In this document: positions 25,489-33,774 of the stretch, piece by piece
Numbering within the stretch: the first letter of the stretch is position 1
How the letters are laid out: every line of letters starts with the position of its first letter
Assembly: GCA_050305935.1 (NCBI GenBank)
Contig: JBNLGG010000022.1
Location: 1 to 55,306, forward strand
Direction of reading: 5' to 3'
Origin: CAJXNP01 sp050305935
GTDB lineage: Bacteria; Bacteroidota; Bacteroidia; Cytophagales; Cyclobacteriaceae
Length of the DNA stretch: 55,306 bases
The notes under the pieces: generated by a model
The model's input: only the letters and a program-made list of their open reading frames with translations
Database searches by the model: none
What the model was told of the DNA's origin: nothing
Made by a program: the position numbers and the translations under genes

Positions 25489-26019
25489 ATGCCCAATTAC
25501 ATCTACATAGCTACCAGCCTTGACGGCTATATCGCCACAAAAGATGGAGGGATTGACTGGCTCATGGAAATCCCTAATCCCGACAATAGCGACTTTGGTT
25601 TTGGTGAATTCATGGAACGCGTCGATGCGCTACTCATGGGGAGAAATACTTTCGAAAAAGTGCTTACATTCGATACCTGGTTGTATGAAAAGAAGGTTTT
25701 CGTAGTTAGTAATTCCTTAAAGGAAATCCCGGAAAAGTTTTCCGAAAAAGCGGAAATTGTAAGGGGCGAAATCAGTGAGGTATTGGCTCAACTGGGAAAA
25801 AGAGGATACCATAATTTTTATGTAGATGGAGGAAAATTGATCCAAAGTTTTCTAAAGGAAGACCTCATTGATGAAATGATTATTACTAAAATTCCCATTT
25901 TGCTCGGAGATGGAATTCCGCTATTTGGACATCTTGCATCCCCTATTAAATTTGAACACACCAAAACGGAAATTCTGAACAATATAATGGTGAAAAGCAA
26001 TTACAAAAGGATTAGATAA
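25489..26019 (+). CDS. Dihydrofolate reductase / RibD C-terminal family protein
   Basis: A 176-residue RibD_C-type reductase: N-terminal strand and loop MPNYIYIATSLDGYIATKDG, the DWLMEIP segment, NADPH-binding element DALLMGRNTFEKVLTF and the later FYVDGGKLIQSFLKEDLIDEMIITKIPILLGDG. These proteins resemble dihydrofolate reductase and the riboflavin-pathway reductase but most single-domain members have unknown substrates. Length typical. Neighbours give no pathway context. Confidence 0.9.
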   Translation: MPNYIYIATSLDGYIATKDGGIDWLMEIPNPDNSDFGFGEFMERVDALLMGRNTFEKVLTFDTWLYEKKVFVVSNSLKEIPEKFSEKAEIVRGEISEVLAQLGKRGYHNFYVDGGKLIQSFLKEDLIDEMIITKIPILLGDGIPLFGHLASPIKFEHTKTEILNNIMVKSNYKRIR

Positions 26020-26153
26020 AAATACTTTTTCGCTCCTTTAGACTTATTTTTTTATACCCCTCCAAAATAGTATCCGATTATGCCGGGTGAATAAATTTTA
26101 ATAACTTATTCTCATGAGTTATAGCTTTTACGTTCCACTTTTAGCTTTTCACC

Positions 26154-26897
26154 ATGAATATCTACTTATCCGAATGTTTGGGCACTTTTCTTCTGATCCT
26201 GGCAGGCAATGGAAGTGTAGCCAACGTACTGCTCAAGGGAACAAAAGGAGAAAATAGTGGCTTTCTTTTAATCGCCACTGCGTGGGGCTTAGCCGTATTC
26301 CTGGGAGTGATGGTAGCCGGGCAGTTTAGTGGTGCGCATATTAATCCGGCAGTTACATTGTCACTGGCTATTGCAGGAAAATTCGAATGGGCACTCGTTC
26401 CCGGATATATCTTTGCACAGATGATAGGTGCTATGATTGGCGCAGTGACCGTTTTTACGTTTTACTATCCCCATTACAAACAAACTGAAAATGTGGATTT
26501 TATAAGGGCAACCTTCTGTACCTCACCGGCAATTCGCAACTCGTGGTCAAATTTTTTCTCTGAATTTGTTGGAACCATTGTCCTGATCCTGGCAGTATTA
26601 TACCTGGTGGGTCCATCTATTTCCATCGATGGAAAACAGCAAGTAATGGGGCTGGGTTCTCTGGACGCTTTGCCCATCGGCCTGGTGGTCTGGGTGATAG
26701 GCATGTCCCTGGGTGGTACAACAGGTTATGCGATCAATCCGGCACGGGACCTCGGCCCGAGGATCATTCATTCATTTATACCACTGAAATCTAAGGGAAC
26801 AAGTGACTGGAAGTATGCATGGATTCCGATAGTCGGACCAATTTCCGGTGGATTCGTTGCGGTAATTATCTATCTTTTATTGGGAAGTTCTTCGTGA
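26154..26897 (+). CDS. MIP family channel, glycerol-facilitator type
   Basis: A 247-residue six-helix channel with both NPA motifs: NPA at residues 64-66 in SGAHINPAVTL and at 195-197 in GYAINPARDLGPR. The Asp directly after the second NPAR is the marker of the glycerol-conducting GlpF branch rather than water-specific aquaporins, so glycerol and small polyol uptake is likely. No glycerol kinase or GlpD gene is near. Its stop lies four bases from the stop of the convergent radical SAM gene. Confidence 0.92.
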   Translation: MNIYLSECLGTFLLILAGNGSVANVLLKGTKGENSGFLLIATAWGLAVFLGVMVAGQFSGAHINPAVTLSLAIAGKFEWALVPGYIFAQMIGAMIGAVTVFTFYYPHYKQTENVDFIRATFCTSPAIRNSWSNFFSEFVGTIVLILAVLYLVGPSISIDGKQQVMGLGSLDALPIGLVVWVIGMSLGGTTGYAINPARDLGPRIIHSFIPLKSKGTSDWKYAWIPIVGPISGGFVAVIIYLLLGSSS

Positions 26898-26901
26898 AAT
26901 T

Positions 26902-27819
26902 TTAAACCTTTTGGGTGAAATTCAACTCTTCCAATCTCAATTTGGAATCTTCGAAACCATCATTGGGTTTGATGAATTTCTCAAGATCCCACGTGTCCCC
27001 GAACACCCTACCTTTAGCTAAACCCACCCCATACTCCACCACATCTACCAAAGTTTTAATATCTGGTTCATCAAAATTCCCCTGATCATTAAGGTAATCC
27101 ATCGCTCCATTTCCTGTACGTGTGGGGATCACTGCACAGCACTCCACCTCCACTTCAAAAGCAAAATCGATCGCTTTCTTTGCCCACAAACTACTCTCAG
27201 CCTTTGACAAAAGCGGAAGGCCGAGTAAAATAAATGTCCTGATTTTGATTTGGTGGTTGTTAAGAAAAATGGCAGCATTTCTGAAGTCATCCAGGGTCAT
27301 TTTCTTGTTAAGTGCCCTCAGTATTTCAGGATGCACAGTTTCTAAACCCATCGCGATCTGCAATTCTGGTGAAATTGAATTATTAAAATCGATCACTTTC
27401 TGATTGATCAATTTGGGATGGCATTCTACTATCAGCGTTTCAAACTCACTTACCAGTGCGGTAATCACCTCGTAGTCAGCCGGTGGAATGGCTTTGGAGT
27501 CGAAGAAATTCCCACTGTTGTACAGTTTCAAATGCTTTGCTTTTGGCAAGCGATCCAGCGCATATTTTATCTGAGAGGGAATAGCTCCAACCGGCACAGC
27601 TTCGTCTGTTGTGTTTTTCCACAAATCACACATCAGGCATTTGAAAGGGCACTCTTTGTTGGTAAGAAAAATGGTGATCACATCTTCGACCTTGCCAGTG
27701 TGCGTGTATTCCTTCTCTATCAGGAATGCATAAGGCACATACGGATCAACATCATTTTTAACACCCCTCCGGCTTACAATCCATTCATCACTGATGGACG
27801 AAACCATCTCGTTATTCAT
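26902..27819 (-). CDS. Radical SAM protein resembling COG1244/RaSEA family
   Basis: A 305-residue radical SAM enzyme with the iron-sulfur motif Cys57, Cys61, Cys64 in ECPFKCLMCDLW. Later blocks KLYNSGNFFDSKAIP, LIVECHPKLI, IAMGLETVHPEILRALNK and FILLGLPLLSKAES follow the pattern of the COG1244 family, which in archaea includes the archaeosine-synthase radical SAM subunit RaSEA. There is no SPASM domain or B12 domain. Its first codons overlap the end of the asparagine-synthetase-like gene by eight bases, so the two enzymes probably act in one pathway, for instance an amide or lyase step in a modified small molecule, peptide or tRNA base. The reaction is not known. Confidence 0.82.
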   Translation of the reverse strand: MNNEMVSSISDEWIVSRRGVKNDVDPYVPYAFLIEKEYTHTGKVEDVITIFLTNKECPFKCLMCDLWKNTTDEAVPVGAIPSQIKYALDRLPKAKHLKLYNSGNFFDSKAIPPADYEVITALVSEFETLIVECHPKLINQKVIDFNNSISPELQIAMGLETVHPEILRALNKKMTLDDFRNAAIFLNNHQIKIRTFILLGLPLLSKAESSLWAKKAIDFAFEVEVECCAVIPTRTGNGAMDYLNDQGNFDEPDIKTLVDVVEYGVGLAKGRVFGDTWDLEKFIKPNDGFEDSKLRLEELNFTQKV

Positions 27820-29140
27820 ATATCTTTTGGAAGACCTTTCTATATTCTACATCAAATTTCGGGAATTTCTCATGGAATGATTTCATTGATCCGGCACCAT
27901 GCTGAAATCTTCTTTTGGGGAAAACCGGCATTTCAATACCTGTGATTGCCTTCACTCCAGCTGCCACAATATTTCCTTTCATCGAATATAACTTCTCATG
28001 GTCCCAATCGGTCATTTCAATAAAAGGAATTCCTTCTGCCACTTCAATGACATTAGGCAATGTATATGGACTAAATCCCTCAAATCCCAAAATTTCTGCC
28101 GGAGCCCAGGTCCTCATGTACCCCCTGCTCAATCCTCCTGAATAAGTTAGCGAATGCTTCATTGAGTCAACACCCCAACCCTCCTGGTAAAGCATCAAAT
28201 TGTTCAAGACGCTTCTGATAGTTAGTTCCGGATTTTCTTCAATCGGATAATCCTTTAAATTTTCATCTCCACCATCTCCATCAATCAAGTGTTTCCACTC
28301 CGGATATCGCTCCCGGATTCCCTTCAGAAGAGCATAATTCATGGTTGCTGATTGGACATCCAATGGTTTATAATCTTCGACCACTTTAATAGTTTCCTTC
28401 CAGTCAATATCTGCTGAATTCACTTCGATTGGTTCTAAAAACAATTCAAGGTTTGTCTTTTTCAAAAACTCCCTTGCCTGTTTCAAATCATCCCCCTCTC
28501 CATCAACTGTGAGTGTAAAAGCCTTTAGCCTCGAAGGACTTTGGCCAAGTTCAAGCAAGGCCTTATAGGTCAGCAGAAAAACAGATCCGCTATCGATCCC
28601 GGAGGAAAAACTCACTCCAATTGGGCCACTTGTGGCTTTCGTAGTAAGCCATTTTTTAATCTCATTATACAGGGTTCCGATGTATAATCCCCCTATTTCT
28701 TCTATTGATTTACCTTTTATCTTGTTTCTCTCAGGCGTGAAAAACCGCTGATAAACAGGGTTTGGATCCGGGCAACCAAGGAGTTGAATATTGGTAATAT
28801 AATGTGCCGGGGCCATTCGGGTATAGGAAGGATGAAACTGATCGTCCAAACCTTCTTGCTTAAGGTAATTGTAAATGGTATCTATTCGCTCAGCAATTAT
28901 GAGACAGGGTCCAGCTACTAGTTTTGCAATAAAATATCTTAGTGGTCGGCCAATTGATCTGGCCAGACGGATGTTTTTCCCTTCTACAGAAACCAAAGCA
29001 AACTGACCATCAATATTCCGGACAGCCTCACTATCACCCGATTTCAACAATTCACGGGCTTCGTCATTGGTCATATTGAAAATGATATTCTTTTCCGGGT
29101 TGGTGAGGTCTACTACTCTTTCTATGTATTGATGATTCAT
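27812..29140 (-). CDS. Asparagine-synthetase-like ATP-dependent amide-forming enzyme without glutaminase cysteine
   Basis: The 442-residue protein has the layout of class II asparagine synthetase relatives: a shortened N-terminal Ntn-like region (residues 1-140, DGQFALVSVEGKNIRLARS) and a C-terminal PP-loop synthetase domain with SSGIDSGS at 179-186 in place of SGGxDSS and a DGDGGDENL segment near 287. The second residue is Asn, not the catalytic Cys required for glutamine hydrolysis, and the N-terminal region is shorter than usual (AsnB is about 550 residues). It therefore probably uses ammonia or an amine substrate, as in beta-lactam synthetase or lasso-peptide cyclases. Coupled by overlap to a radical SAM gene. 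Confidence 0.83.
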   Translation of the reverse strand: MNHQYIERVVDLTNPEKNIIFNMTNDEARELLKSGDSEAVRNIDGQFALVSVEGKNIRLARSIGRPLRYFIAKLVAGPCLIIAERIDTIYNYLKQEGLDDQFHPSYTRMAPAHYITNIQLLGCPDPNPVYQRFFTPERNKIKGKSIEEIGGLYIGTLYNEIKKWLTTKATSGPIGVSFSSGIDSGSVFLLTYKALLELGQSPSRLKAFTLTVDGEGDDLKQAREFLKKTNLELFLEPIEVNSADIDWKETIKVVEDYKPLDVQSATMNYALLKGIRERYPEWKHLIDGDGGDENLKDYPIEENPELTIRSVLNNLMLYQEGWGVDSMKHSLTYSGGLSRGYMRTWAPAEILGFEGFSPYTLPNVIEVAEGIPFIEMTDWDHEKLYSMKGNIVAAGVKAITGIEMPVFPKRRFQHGAGSMKSFHEKFPKFDVEYRKVFQKIYE

Positions 29141-29192
29141 GGGCTTGATAATTTCTTTCTACAATTTTCTACAATTAAAATATAATAGACAA

Positions 29193-30869
29193 TCAATTTA
29201 ACACTCCTTTTCCTTGCTGGATGGTTAGGTATTTATTGATTGGCAAGTTGTTGGTGATTTTTTCAATCGATCCATCTGGCCAATATATTTCCACCGCATC
29301 GATTTTTTTGTTACCTCTAAGACCGAAATGTATTCTTGGATCGTTGCTTGATAGATAACTTGTAGCCCATTGATTCACTTTGGCTTGCTTGAAGTCACCG
29401 CAAGTAACAATTACTTTCGCCCCAATCGCGCCAAACTGACCATTTTTTGATAATAAGTTGATTCCGATCCAGTTGTTTCGATTTCCTCCTTCATTTTTCA
29501 GTAAAACCGGGGTTGATTTCAAATCCACGTGGGAGACGACAATGTCAAGGTCGCCATCATTGTCATAATCCAAGACAGCAGCCCCTCTACCCGATCTCAT
29601 TTCTCTAAAGTAAGGGCCTGTTTTTTGGCCCACATCGGTAAAAACGCCTTTCCCGTCATTTGATAACAACAATGGAAGCTGAAGTCTTAATTCTTCGGCG
29701 GTCCCATCGGCAGTGAAAATATCCAGATCACCATCGTTGTCGAAGTCAAACAAAGCCGCTCCCCATTGCCCTTTCCCAGCAAAAGCTTTTGCCACTCCGC
29801 TTGATTCTGTAATGTCTTCATGCAATCCATTTCCCAAATTCCTATAAAGGGCTCCATATTTTAAATCAGTAACAAGCAGATCAATTAAACCATCGCCATC
29901 CACATCACCAATGGTGCCATGCATAGATCCCGTAGTCTCCCCTTTCGAATTGACAGCTACCCCAGAAGCGACACCTTTTTCCTTAAATTGGTTCCTTCCC
30001 TGATTCTCAAATAAAAAGTTCTTTTGGTGATCATTGCCTTGAAAAAGATCGAGTAAACCGTCATTATTATAATCATAAACGGTCAATCCCATGCACATCG
30101 ATTGAGGGTAATAAAAACCAGGTTTCTCTGTGACTTCCACAAAAGTTCCATCCGCTTGTTGTTCATAAAACAAAGAAGCCTGTCCTTTGTATTCCGAAGG
30201 ATGCGGCATCATTTCAGGCGCAGTTAGTGAAACATATTCGGGATCAAATGCTAAAAAGTTGCCCACCATCATATCCACCCGTCCATTTTGATCATAGTCC
30301 CAGAATGCGACACCTACACTCCACTTGGTAAATCCATTTAGTTTTTCAGGCCCCCTTACACCCAGCTTGTCTGTGATATCGGAAAAAGTTCCGTCACCAT
30401 TATTCTGGTAAAAAACGTTAGGGCCGTAATTCAACAAATAAATATCAACATCTCCATCCTTATCATAGTCTACTGCCCCTGCAGCCATGCTCCAGCTTGA
30501 ATTTATTAAGCCCGCTTGCTCAGTAACATTAGTAAACGTTCCATCACCATTGTTTCTGTAAAGTTGATTAGTAGCACGCTGATTCTTAATGCCATCCGAA
30601 TCACTTATTCCTTCCAGGTAAACCCCATTTAAAAAAAACAGGTCCATCCACCCGTCACCGTCATAATCCAATACAGTGACACCCGAACCACTGCTTTCCA
30701 AGATATTTTCGTAGGTATCGTCCCCGAAGGTGTATTTGAAATCAATTCCTGATGATAAGGCGACATCTGTAAACCTGACTGATTGAGCCACCGAGATGCG
30801 GACGATTACCAGGCAAAGCATTATTTGTGGAACAATTACCGTTACCTTGCGAAATAGATATACACTCAT
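29193..30869 (-). CDS. CRTAC1 family secreted VCBS-repeat protein with ASPIC/UnbV domain
   Basis: A 558-residue exported protein with a signal peptide ending near VRISVAQ. It contains seven visible calcium-binding FG-GAP/VCBS loops of the type DYDGDGWMDLFF, DYDKDGDVDIYL, DYDQNGRVDMMV, DYNNDGLLDLFQ, DVDGDGLIDLLV, DFDNDGDLDIFT and DYDNDGDLDIVV, making a seven-bladed propeller, followed by the ASPIC/UnbV domain (GAIGAKVIVTCGD; RIHFGLRGNKKIDAVEIYWPDG). Such proteins are secreted in Bacteroidota, with unknown ligands. It lies between an aldo/keto reductase gene (6 bases) and the asparagine-synthetase-like gene (52 bases), an unexpected place for an extracellular protein. Confidence 0.92.
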   Translation of the reverse strand: MSVYLFRKVTVIVPQIMLCLVIVRISVAQSVRFTDVALSSGIDFKYTFGDDTYENILESSGSGVTVLDYDGDGWMDLFFLNGVYLEGISDSDGIKNQRATNQLYRNNGDGTFTNVTEQAGLINSSWSMAAGAVDYDKDGDVDIYLLNYGPNVFYQNNGDGTFSDITDKLGVRGPEKLNGFTKWSVGVAFWDYDQNGRVDMMVGNFLAFDPEYVSLTAPEMMPHPSEYKGQASLFYEQQADGTFVEVTEKPGFYYPQSMCMGLTVYDYNNDGLLDLFQGNDHQKNFLFENQGRNQFKEKGVASGVAVNSKGETTGSMHGTIGDVDGDGLIDLLVTDLKYGALYRNLGNGLHEDITESSGVAKAFAGKGQWGAALFDFDNDGDLDIFTADGTAEELRLQLPLLLSNDGKGVFTDVGQKTGPYFREMRSGRGAAVLDYDNDGDLDIVVSHVDLKSTPVLLKNEGGNRNNWIGINLLSKNGQFGAIGAKVIVTCGDFKQAKVNQWATSYLSSNDPRIHFGLRGNKKIDAVEIYWPDGSIEKITNNLPINKYLTIQQGKGVLN

Positions 30870-30875
30870 GTCTTT

Positions 30876-31889
30876 TTACCCGAGAATTTTGCTGATCTGA
30901 TTTACCTCTTCAGAGGTGAATTTAATATTTTCCAAAGCGGACACGTTTTCCTCCAACTGCCCGGTGGAGCTGGCTCCAACCAATACTGAAGTAACGCGCT
31001 CATCTTTGAGTAGCCAGGCTAACGCCATTTGAGATAATTTTTGCCCTCGCTTTTCTGCAATTTCATTCAATGCTTTGATCTGAGGTAATTTTTCTTCGAC
31101 GGATTTTCTATCAAGATAGGTCATTTCTTTAGCAGCCCTTGAGCCATCTGGAATCCCATTGATGTATTTGTTTGTTAGCATCCCCTGTGCTAGCGGCGAA
31201 AAAGCAATTAGTCCAACTCCCGAAGATTCCAGAGTATCCAATAATCCATTCTCTACCCATCGATCAAACAAAGAATACCTGGCCTGATGAATCAGACATG
31301 GCGTGCCCATCTCTCTTAATACGTCAAATGCTTTTTTTGCTTCAGCGGCAGGATAATTCGAAATGCCAACGTAAAGCGCTTTTCCTGATCGGACGATTTG
31401 ATCTAAGGCCCCCATCGTCTCTTCCAAAGGCGTTTCAGGATCAGGCCGGTGGTGATAAAACAAATCCACATAATCCAGGCCCATGCGCTTCAAACTTTGA
31501 TCCAGGCTTGCTATAAGATATTTTCTTGATCCAAAATTGCCATATGGACCCGGCCACATATCGTAGCCGGCTTTGGACGAGATAAATAATTCGTCCCTGT
31601 ATTTTAGAAAATCTTTTTTCAGGATAGTACCAAAATTTTCTTCTGCTGACCCAAAAGGAGGACCGTAGTTATTGGCCAGGTCAAAGTGAATAATTCCCAG
31701 ATCAAAGGCTTTTCTGAGTATGTTTCGCCCGTTTTCAAGGTTATCCACAAAGCCGAAATTATGCCATAGGCCAATAGAAAGCGCCGGTAGCATAATGCCA
31801 CTTTTGCCACATCTTCTGTATATCATCGAGTCATACCTTGAATCAATCGGGCGGTAGTCTATTGGATTTGATTTATCATTTATTCTCAT
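30876..31889 (-). CDS. Aldo/keto reductase, YghZ-like
   Basis: A 337-residue NADPH-dependent aldo/keto reductase. The segment YRRCGKSGIMLPALSIGLWHNFG is nearly diagnostic of the YghZ (L-glyceraldehyde 3-phosphate reductase) branch. The catalytic tetrad is visible as Asp and Tyr in FDLANNYGPP, Lys in FISSKAGYDMWPGP and His in LFYHHRPDPETP. YghZ-type enzymes reduce aldehydes such as methylglyoxal or L-glyceraldehyde 3-phosphate. Its position six bases before the CRTAC1 gene suggests co-transcription with the CRTAC1, asparagine-synthetase-like and radical SAM genes. Confidence 0.93.
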   Translation of the reverse strand: MRINDKSNPIDYRPIDSRYDSMIYRRCGKSGIMLPALSIGLWHNFGFVDNLENGRNILRKAFDLGIIHFDLANNYGPPFGSAEENFGTILKKDFLKYRDELFISSKAGYDMWPGPYGNFGSRKYLIASLDQSLKRMGLDYVDLFYHHRPDPETPLEETMGALDQIVRSGKALYVGISNYPAAEAKKAFDVLREMGTPCLIHQARYSLFDRWVENGLLDTLESSGVGLIAFSPLAQGMLTNKYINGIPDGSRAAKEMTYLDRKSVEEKLPQIKALNEIAEKRGQKLSQMALAWLLKDERVTSVLVGASSTGQLEENVSALENIKFTSEEVNQISKILG

Positions 31890-31937
31890 GGGCTGGCAAA
31901 GATTATTTGGTAGAAATCATTTGGCCACAAATATTAT

Positions 31938-31945
31938 CAAAAGTA
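31938..31945 (-). promoter_or_regulatory. Possible Bacteroidota -7 element upstream of the aldo/keto reductase gene
   Basis: Read on the minus strand the octamer is TACTTTTG, matching the TAnnTTTG element of Bacteroidota promoters, about 50 bases before the reductase start. I do not see a convincing TTG element 19 bases further upstream, so the assignment is weak. If right, the four genes downstream form a transcription unit separate from the thioredoxin-like gene. Confidence 0.25.
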
Positions 31946-32024
31946 CAAGCTAAGAAAAGTATTACCTGGTTAAATTCTGCCTTTCAAATTGTCAGAAAAG
32001 ATAATTGTTTAAGACGAGCTGGAT

Positions 32025-32708
32025 TCACTTTTTTCTTTTCCAATAAAAAAAGTAATAGGCAACGAGTAAGACGGGGAAAACAACAAATGTATATGCCAAC
32101 GTCGGCCTTCCCAAGCCACCACAGGGAAAGTATTTATAAATTTCGTGCAGATAATCCTTGAAATACATCTTATTATTTAAGACCCTGTTTATCCTGGTCA
32201 GCACAAAATTATAGGAGCATCTTGAGCGGATCATCCCCTCCTCATCCAATAGAAAGTAGGTGGGATAGTATTCCACTTCAAGCTTGCTAAGAATGGTCCT
32301 GTCAGAAATATTAAAGTGGCGAATTTGTGGATGTTTGTCAATCAATTGGTTTTCCCTGAGGTAGGAATCCCATTTTTGAAAAACATCATTGTTGATCGCC
32401 AAAATTAAAAACTCATCATTCTTTTGAAGATTTAGTTCATAGAATTTATTCAGATCATCGGTGCAAAAAGAACAGTTGAGAGTCCAGAAATCAATTAACC
32501 TGATCTTACCTTTAAATGACTCCTTAATATTAACACGGGCGCTGTCAGGGTCTAAAAATGTGTACTTAGCAAAAATCATTTTATCGATTTCTTTGCTTAA
32601 GCGTGGATTGATAAAATGATTCGCATAGATAATATATATTCCCATGGAAAGGATATATCCTGCAATGTACAGCAGAATCAATTGAAAAAATCGTCGATAG
32701 GTTTTCAT
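32025..32708 (-). CDS. Membrane-anchored thioredoxin-like (TlpA/redoxin-type) protein
   Basis: A 227-residue protein with an N-terminal membrane helix (residues 9-29), a thioredoxin-fold domain bearing the CxxC site Cys79-Ser-Phe-Cys82 in LIDFWTLNCSFCTD and a cis-proline-like element EYYPTYFLLDEEG, and a second membrane helix at the C-terminus (about 203-221, FVVFPVLLVAYYFFY). The two membrane anchors place the redox domain in the periplasm. It probably reduces disulfides or delivers thiols in the envelope. It lies 135 bases upstream of the aldo/keto reductase gene on the same strand, so it may or may not belong to that unit. The two C-terminal Cys (RSRCSYNF, FPCGGLG) are extra. Confidence 0.82.
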   Translation of the reverse strand: MKTYRRFFQLILLYIAGYILSMGIYIIYANHFINPRLSKEIDKMIFAKYTFLDPDSARVNIKESFKGKIRLIDFWTLNCSFCTDDLNKFYELNLQKNDEFLILAINNDVFQKWDSYLRENQLIDKHPQIRHFNISDRTILSKLEVEYYPTYFLLDEEGMIRSRCSYNFVLTRINRVLNNKMYFKDYLHEIYKYFPCGGLGRPTLAYTFVVFPVLLVAYYFFYWKRKK

Positions 32709-32749
32709 CCATATTTATAAATGAAATCCCCGGGTAAAAGTTCCTTTTG

Positions 32750-32944
32750 CTAGTACTCAGGCATAATTACCCACAAAATAATATAGGCAATCACTCCGGA
32801 AAATGCGGTGGCAATAGAAAGGACAATGTATAAAATCCTCACCAGGGTTGGATCCCAGCCGAGCCACTCCGCTATTCCGCCACAGACCCCGGCGATAATC
32901 CTGCTTGTTTTCGATCTTGTTAATCTTCCTGCTGTCATACTCAT
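32750..32944 (-). CDS. PspC domain protein
   Basis: A 64-residue PspC-type protein: basic start RLTRSKTSRIIAGVCGGIAEWLGWDPTLVRILYIV followed by a single membrane helix and IILWVIMPEY at the end. This is the short single-domain form common in Bacteroidota, linked to phage-shock-like envelope stress. Starts MSMTAGRLTR at 32944; the internal Met two codons later is equally possible. (The motif is quoted in two parts: RSKTSRIIAGVCGGIAEWLG and DPTLVRILYIV.). Confidence 0.9.
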   Translation of the reverse strand: MSMTAGRLTRSKTSRIIAGVCGGIAEWLGWDPTLVRILYIVLSIATAFSGVIAYIILWVIMPEY

Positions 32945-33170
32945 AAAATTAAATGTTTAGTCCAAAAATAATGATCATCGTCAATAGAGTAAACTCAATG
33001 ACGAGAACAATAACCGATTTAAGAATTCGATTCTTCATTTGTAACAGGCTTTGTTTTAAAACGGCAATCAGAATGCCAAAAAGGTAAGCGATTGATTTTA
33101 AGTAATTTCCTTATAGCAAGTCCTAAAGGATTGATCGTTTTAGAACAGTCACTGCCCATAGAAGAACACA

Positions 33171-33194
33171 AAAAAACCCAGACAATTGTCTGGG
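33171..33194 (-). terminator. Rho-independent terminator
   Basis: A perfect 18-base palindrome CCCAGACAATTGTCTGGG at 33177-33194 is followed, on the minus strand, by TTTTTTTGTG. It lies 43 bases beyond the stop of the minus-strand lipoprotein gene and should end its transcript. The rest of 32945-33236 holds no credible gene. Confidence 0.88.
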
Positions 33195-33236
33195 CTGATA
33201 GAAACACATTATTATGATTATGATCACTAATTCATC

Positions 33237-33653
33237 TTAATTTGTCTTGTAGGCGGACATTGATTCGATTCTTTTAGCTCTTTCCGACCCCTCCTTTGCT
33301 TGATCAAGTGCCTTCTTGTAAGTCATATCCAAAAATTGCTGTCCACTTGCCCTTAACAGGTCATAGCTGTAACGGAAGGAACGACACGTAAGCTCTTCGT
33401 AGATATTCGCATTCTCAATCAACAGCATATCTTGTTCAAATGTTTTTGGGTTAATTTTTTTTGATAAGACTTTTTCTAATGGGGTCAATTCTTTTATTGT
33501 AGAGATGTCAACATTTGCTTTTGTTGAAATCGCTTTTTGCTCGGCCAATTTCTCTTCCTTTTCTTTTTTACTGTTTTCCACCTGAGATTGTCTGGAATGA
33601 AATGAACATGATGTCATTATCAATACACCAATAATTAAAATTAAACCTCTCAT
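33237..33653 (-). CDS. Small hypothetical lipoprotein
   Basis: About 138 residues. The longer reading from 33719 begins with an implausible Tyr-rich segment; the ATG at 33653 gives MRGLILIIGVLIMTSC, a signal peptide with lipobox. A lysine/glutamate-rich linker follows, then a short helical domain (LEKVLSKKINPKTFEQDML, YDLLRASGQQFLDMTYKKAL). I do not recognise the family. Monocistronic, with a clear terminator. Confidence 0.7.
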   Translation of the reverse strand: MRGLILIIGVLIMTSCSFHSRQSQVENSKKEKEEKLAEQKAISTKANVDISTIKELTPLEKVLSKKINPKTFEQDMLLIENANIYEELTCRSFRYSYDLLRASGQQFLDMTYKKALDQAKEGSERAKRIESMSAYKTN

Positions 33654-33774
33654 AATTTCCCGTGTTTTTCTATCAATACAAATATAATATAATTTATAAT
33701 AATTATATAAATAATGCAATTTAATTTTGAGTTATTTAAATTTTGCAATTATTTACTTGCATTATTAAATGAAT

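Noticed and set aside
26902..32708. Interpretation of the five-gene locus as a lasso-peptide cluster
   Set aside because: No B1/B2 protease-RRE genes, no ABC transporter and no precursor peptide could be found; only the asparagine-synthetase-like fold is shared.
33019..33207. 62-residue minus-strand reading
   Set aside because: It runs through the terminator palindrome at 33177-33194 and has no family features.
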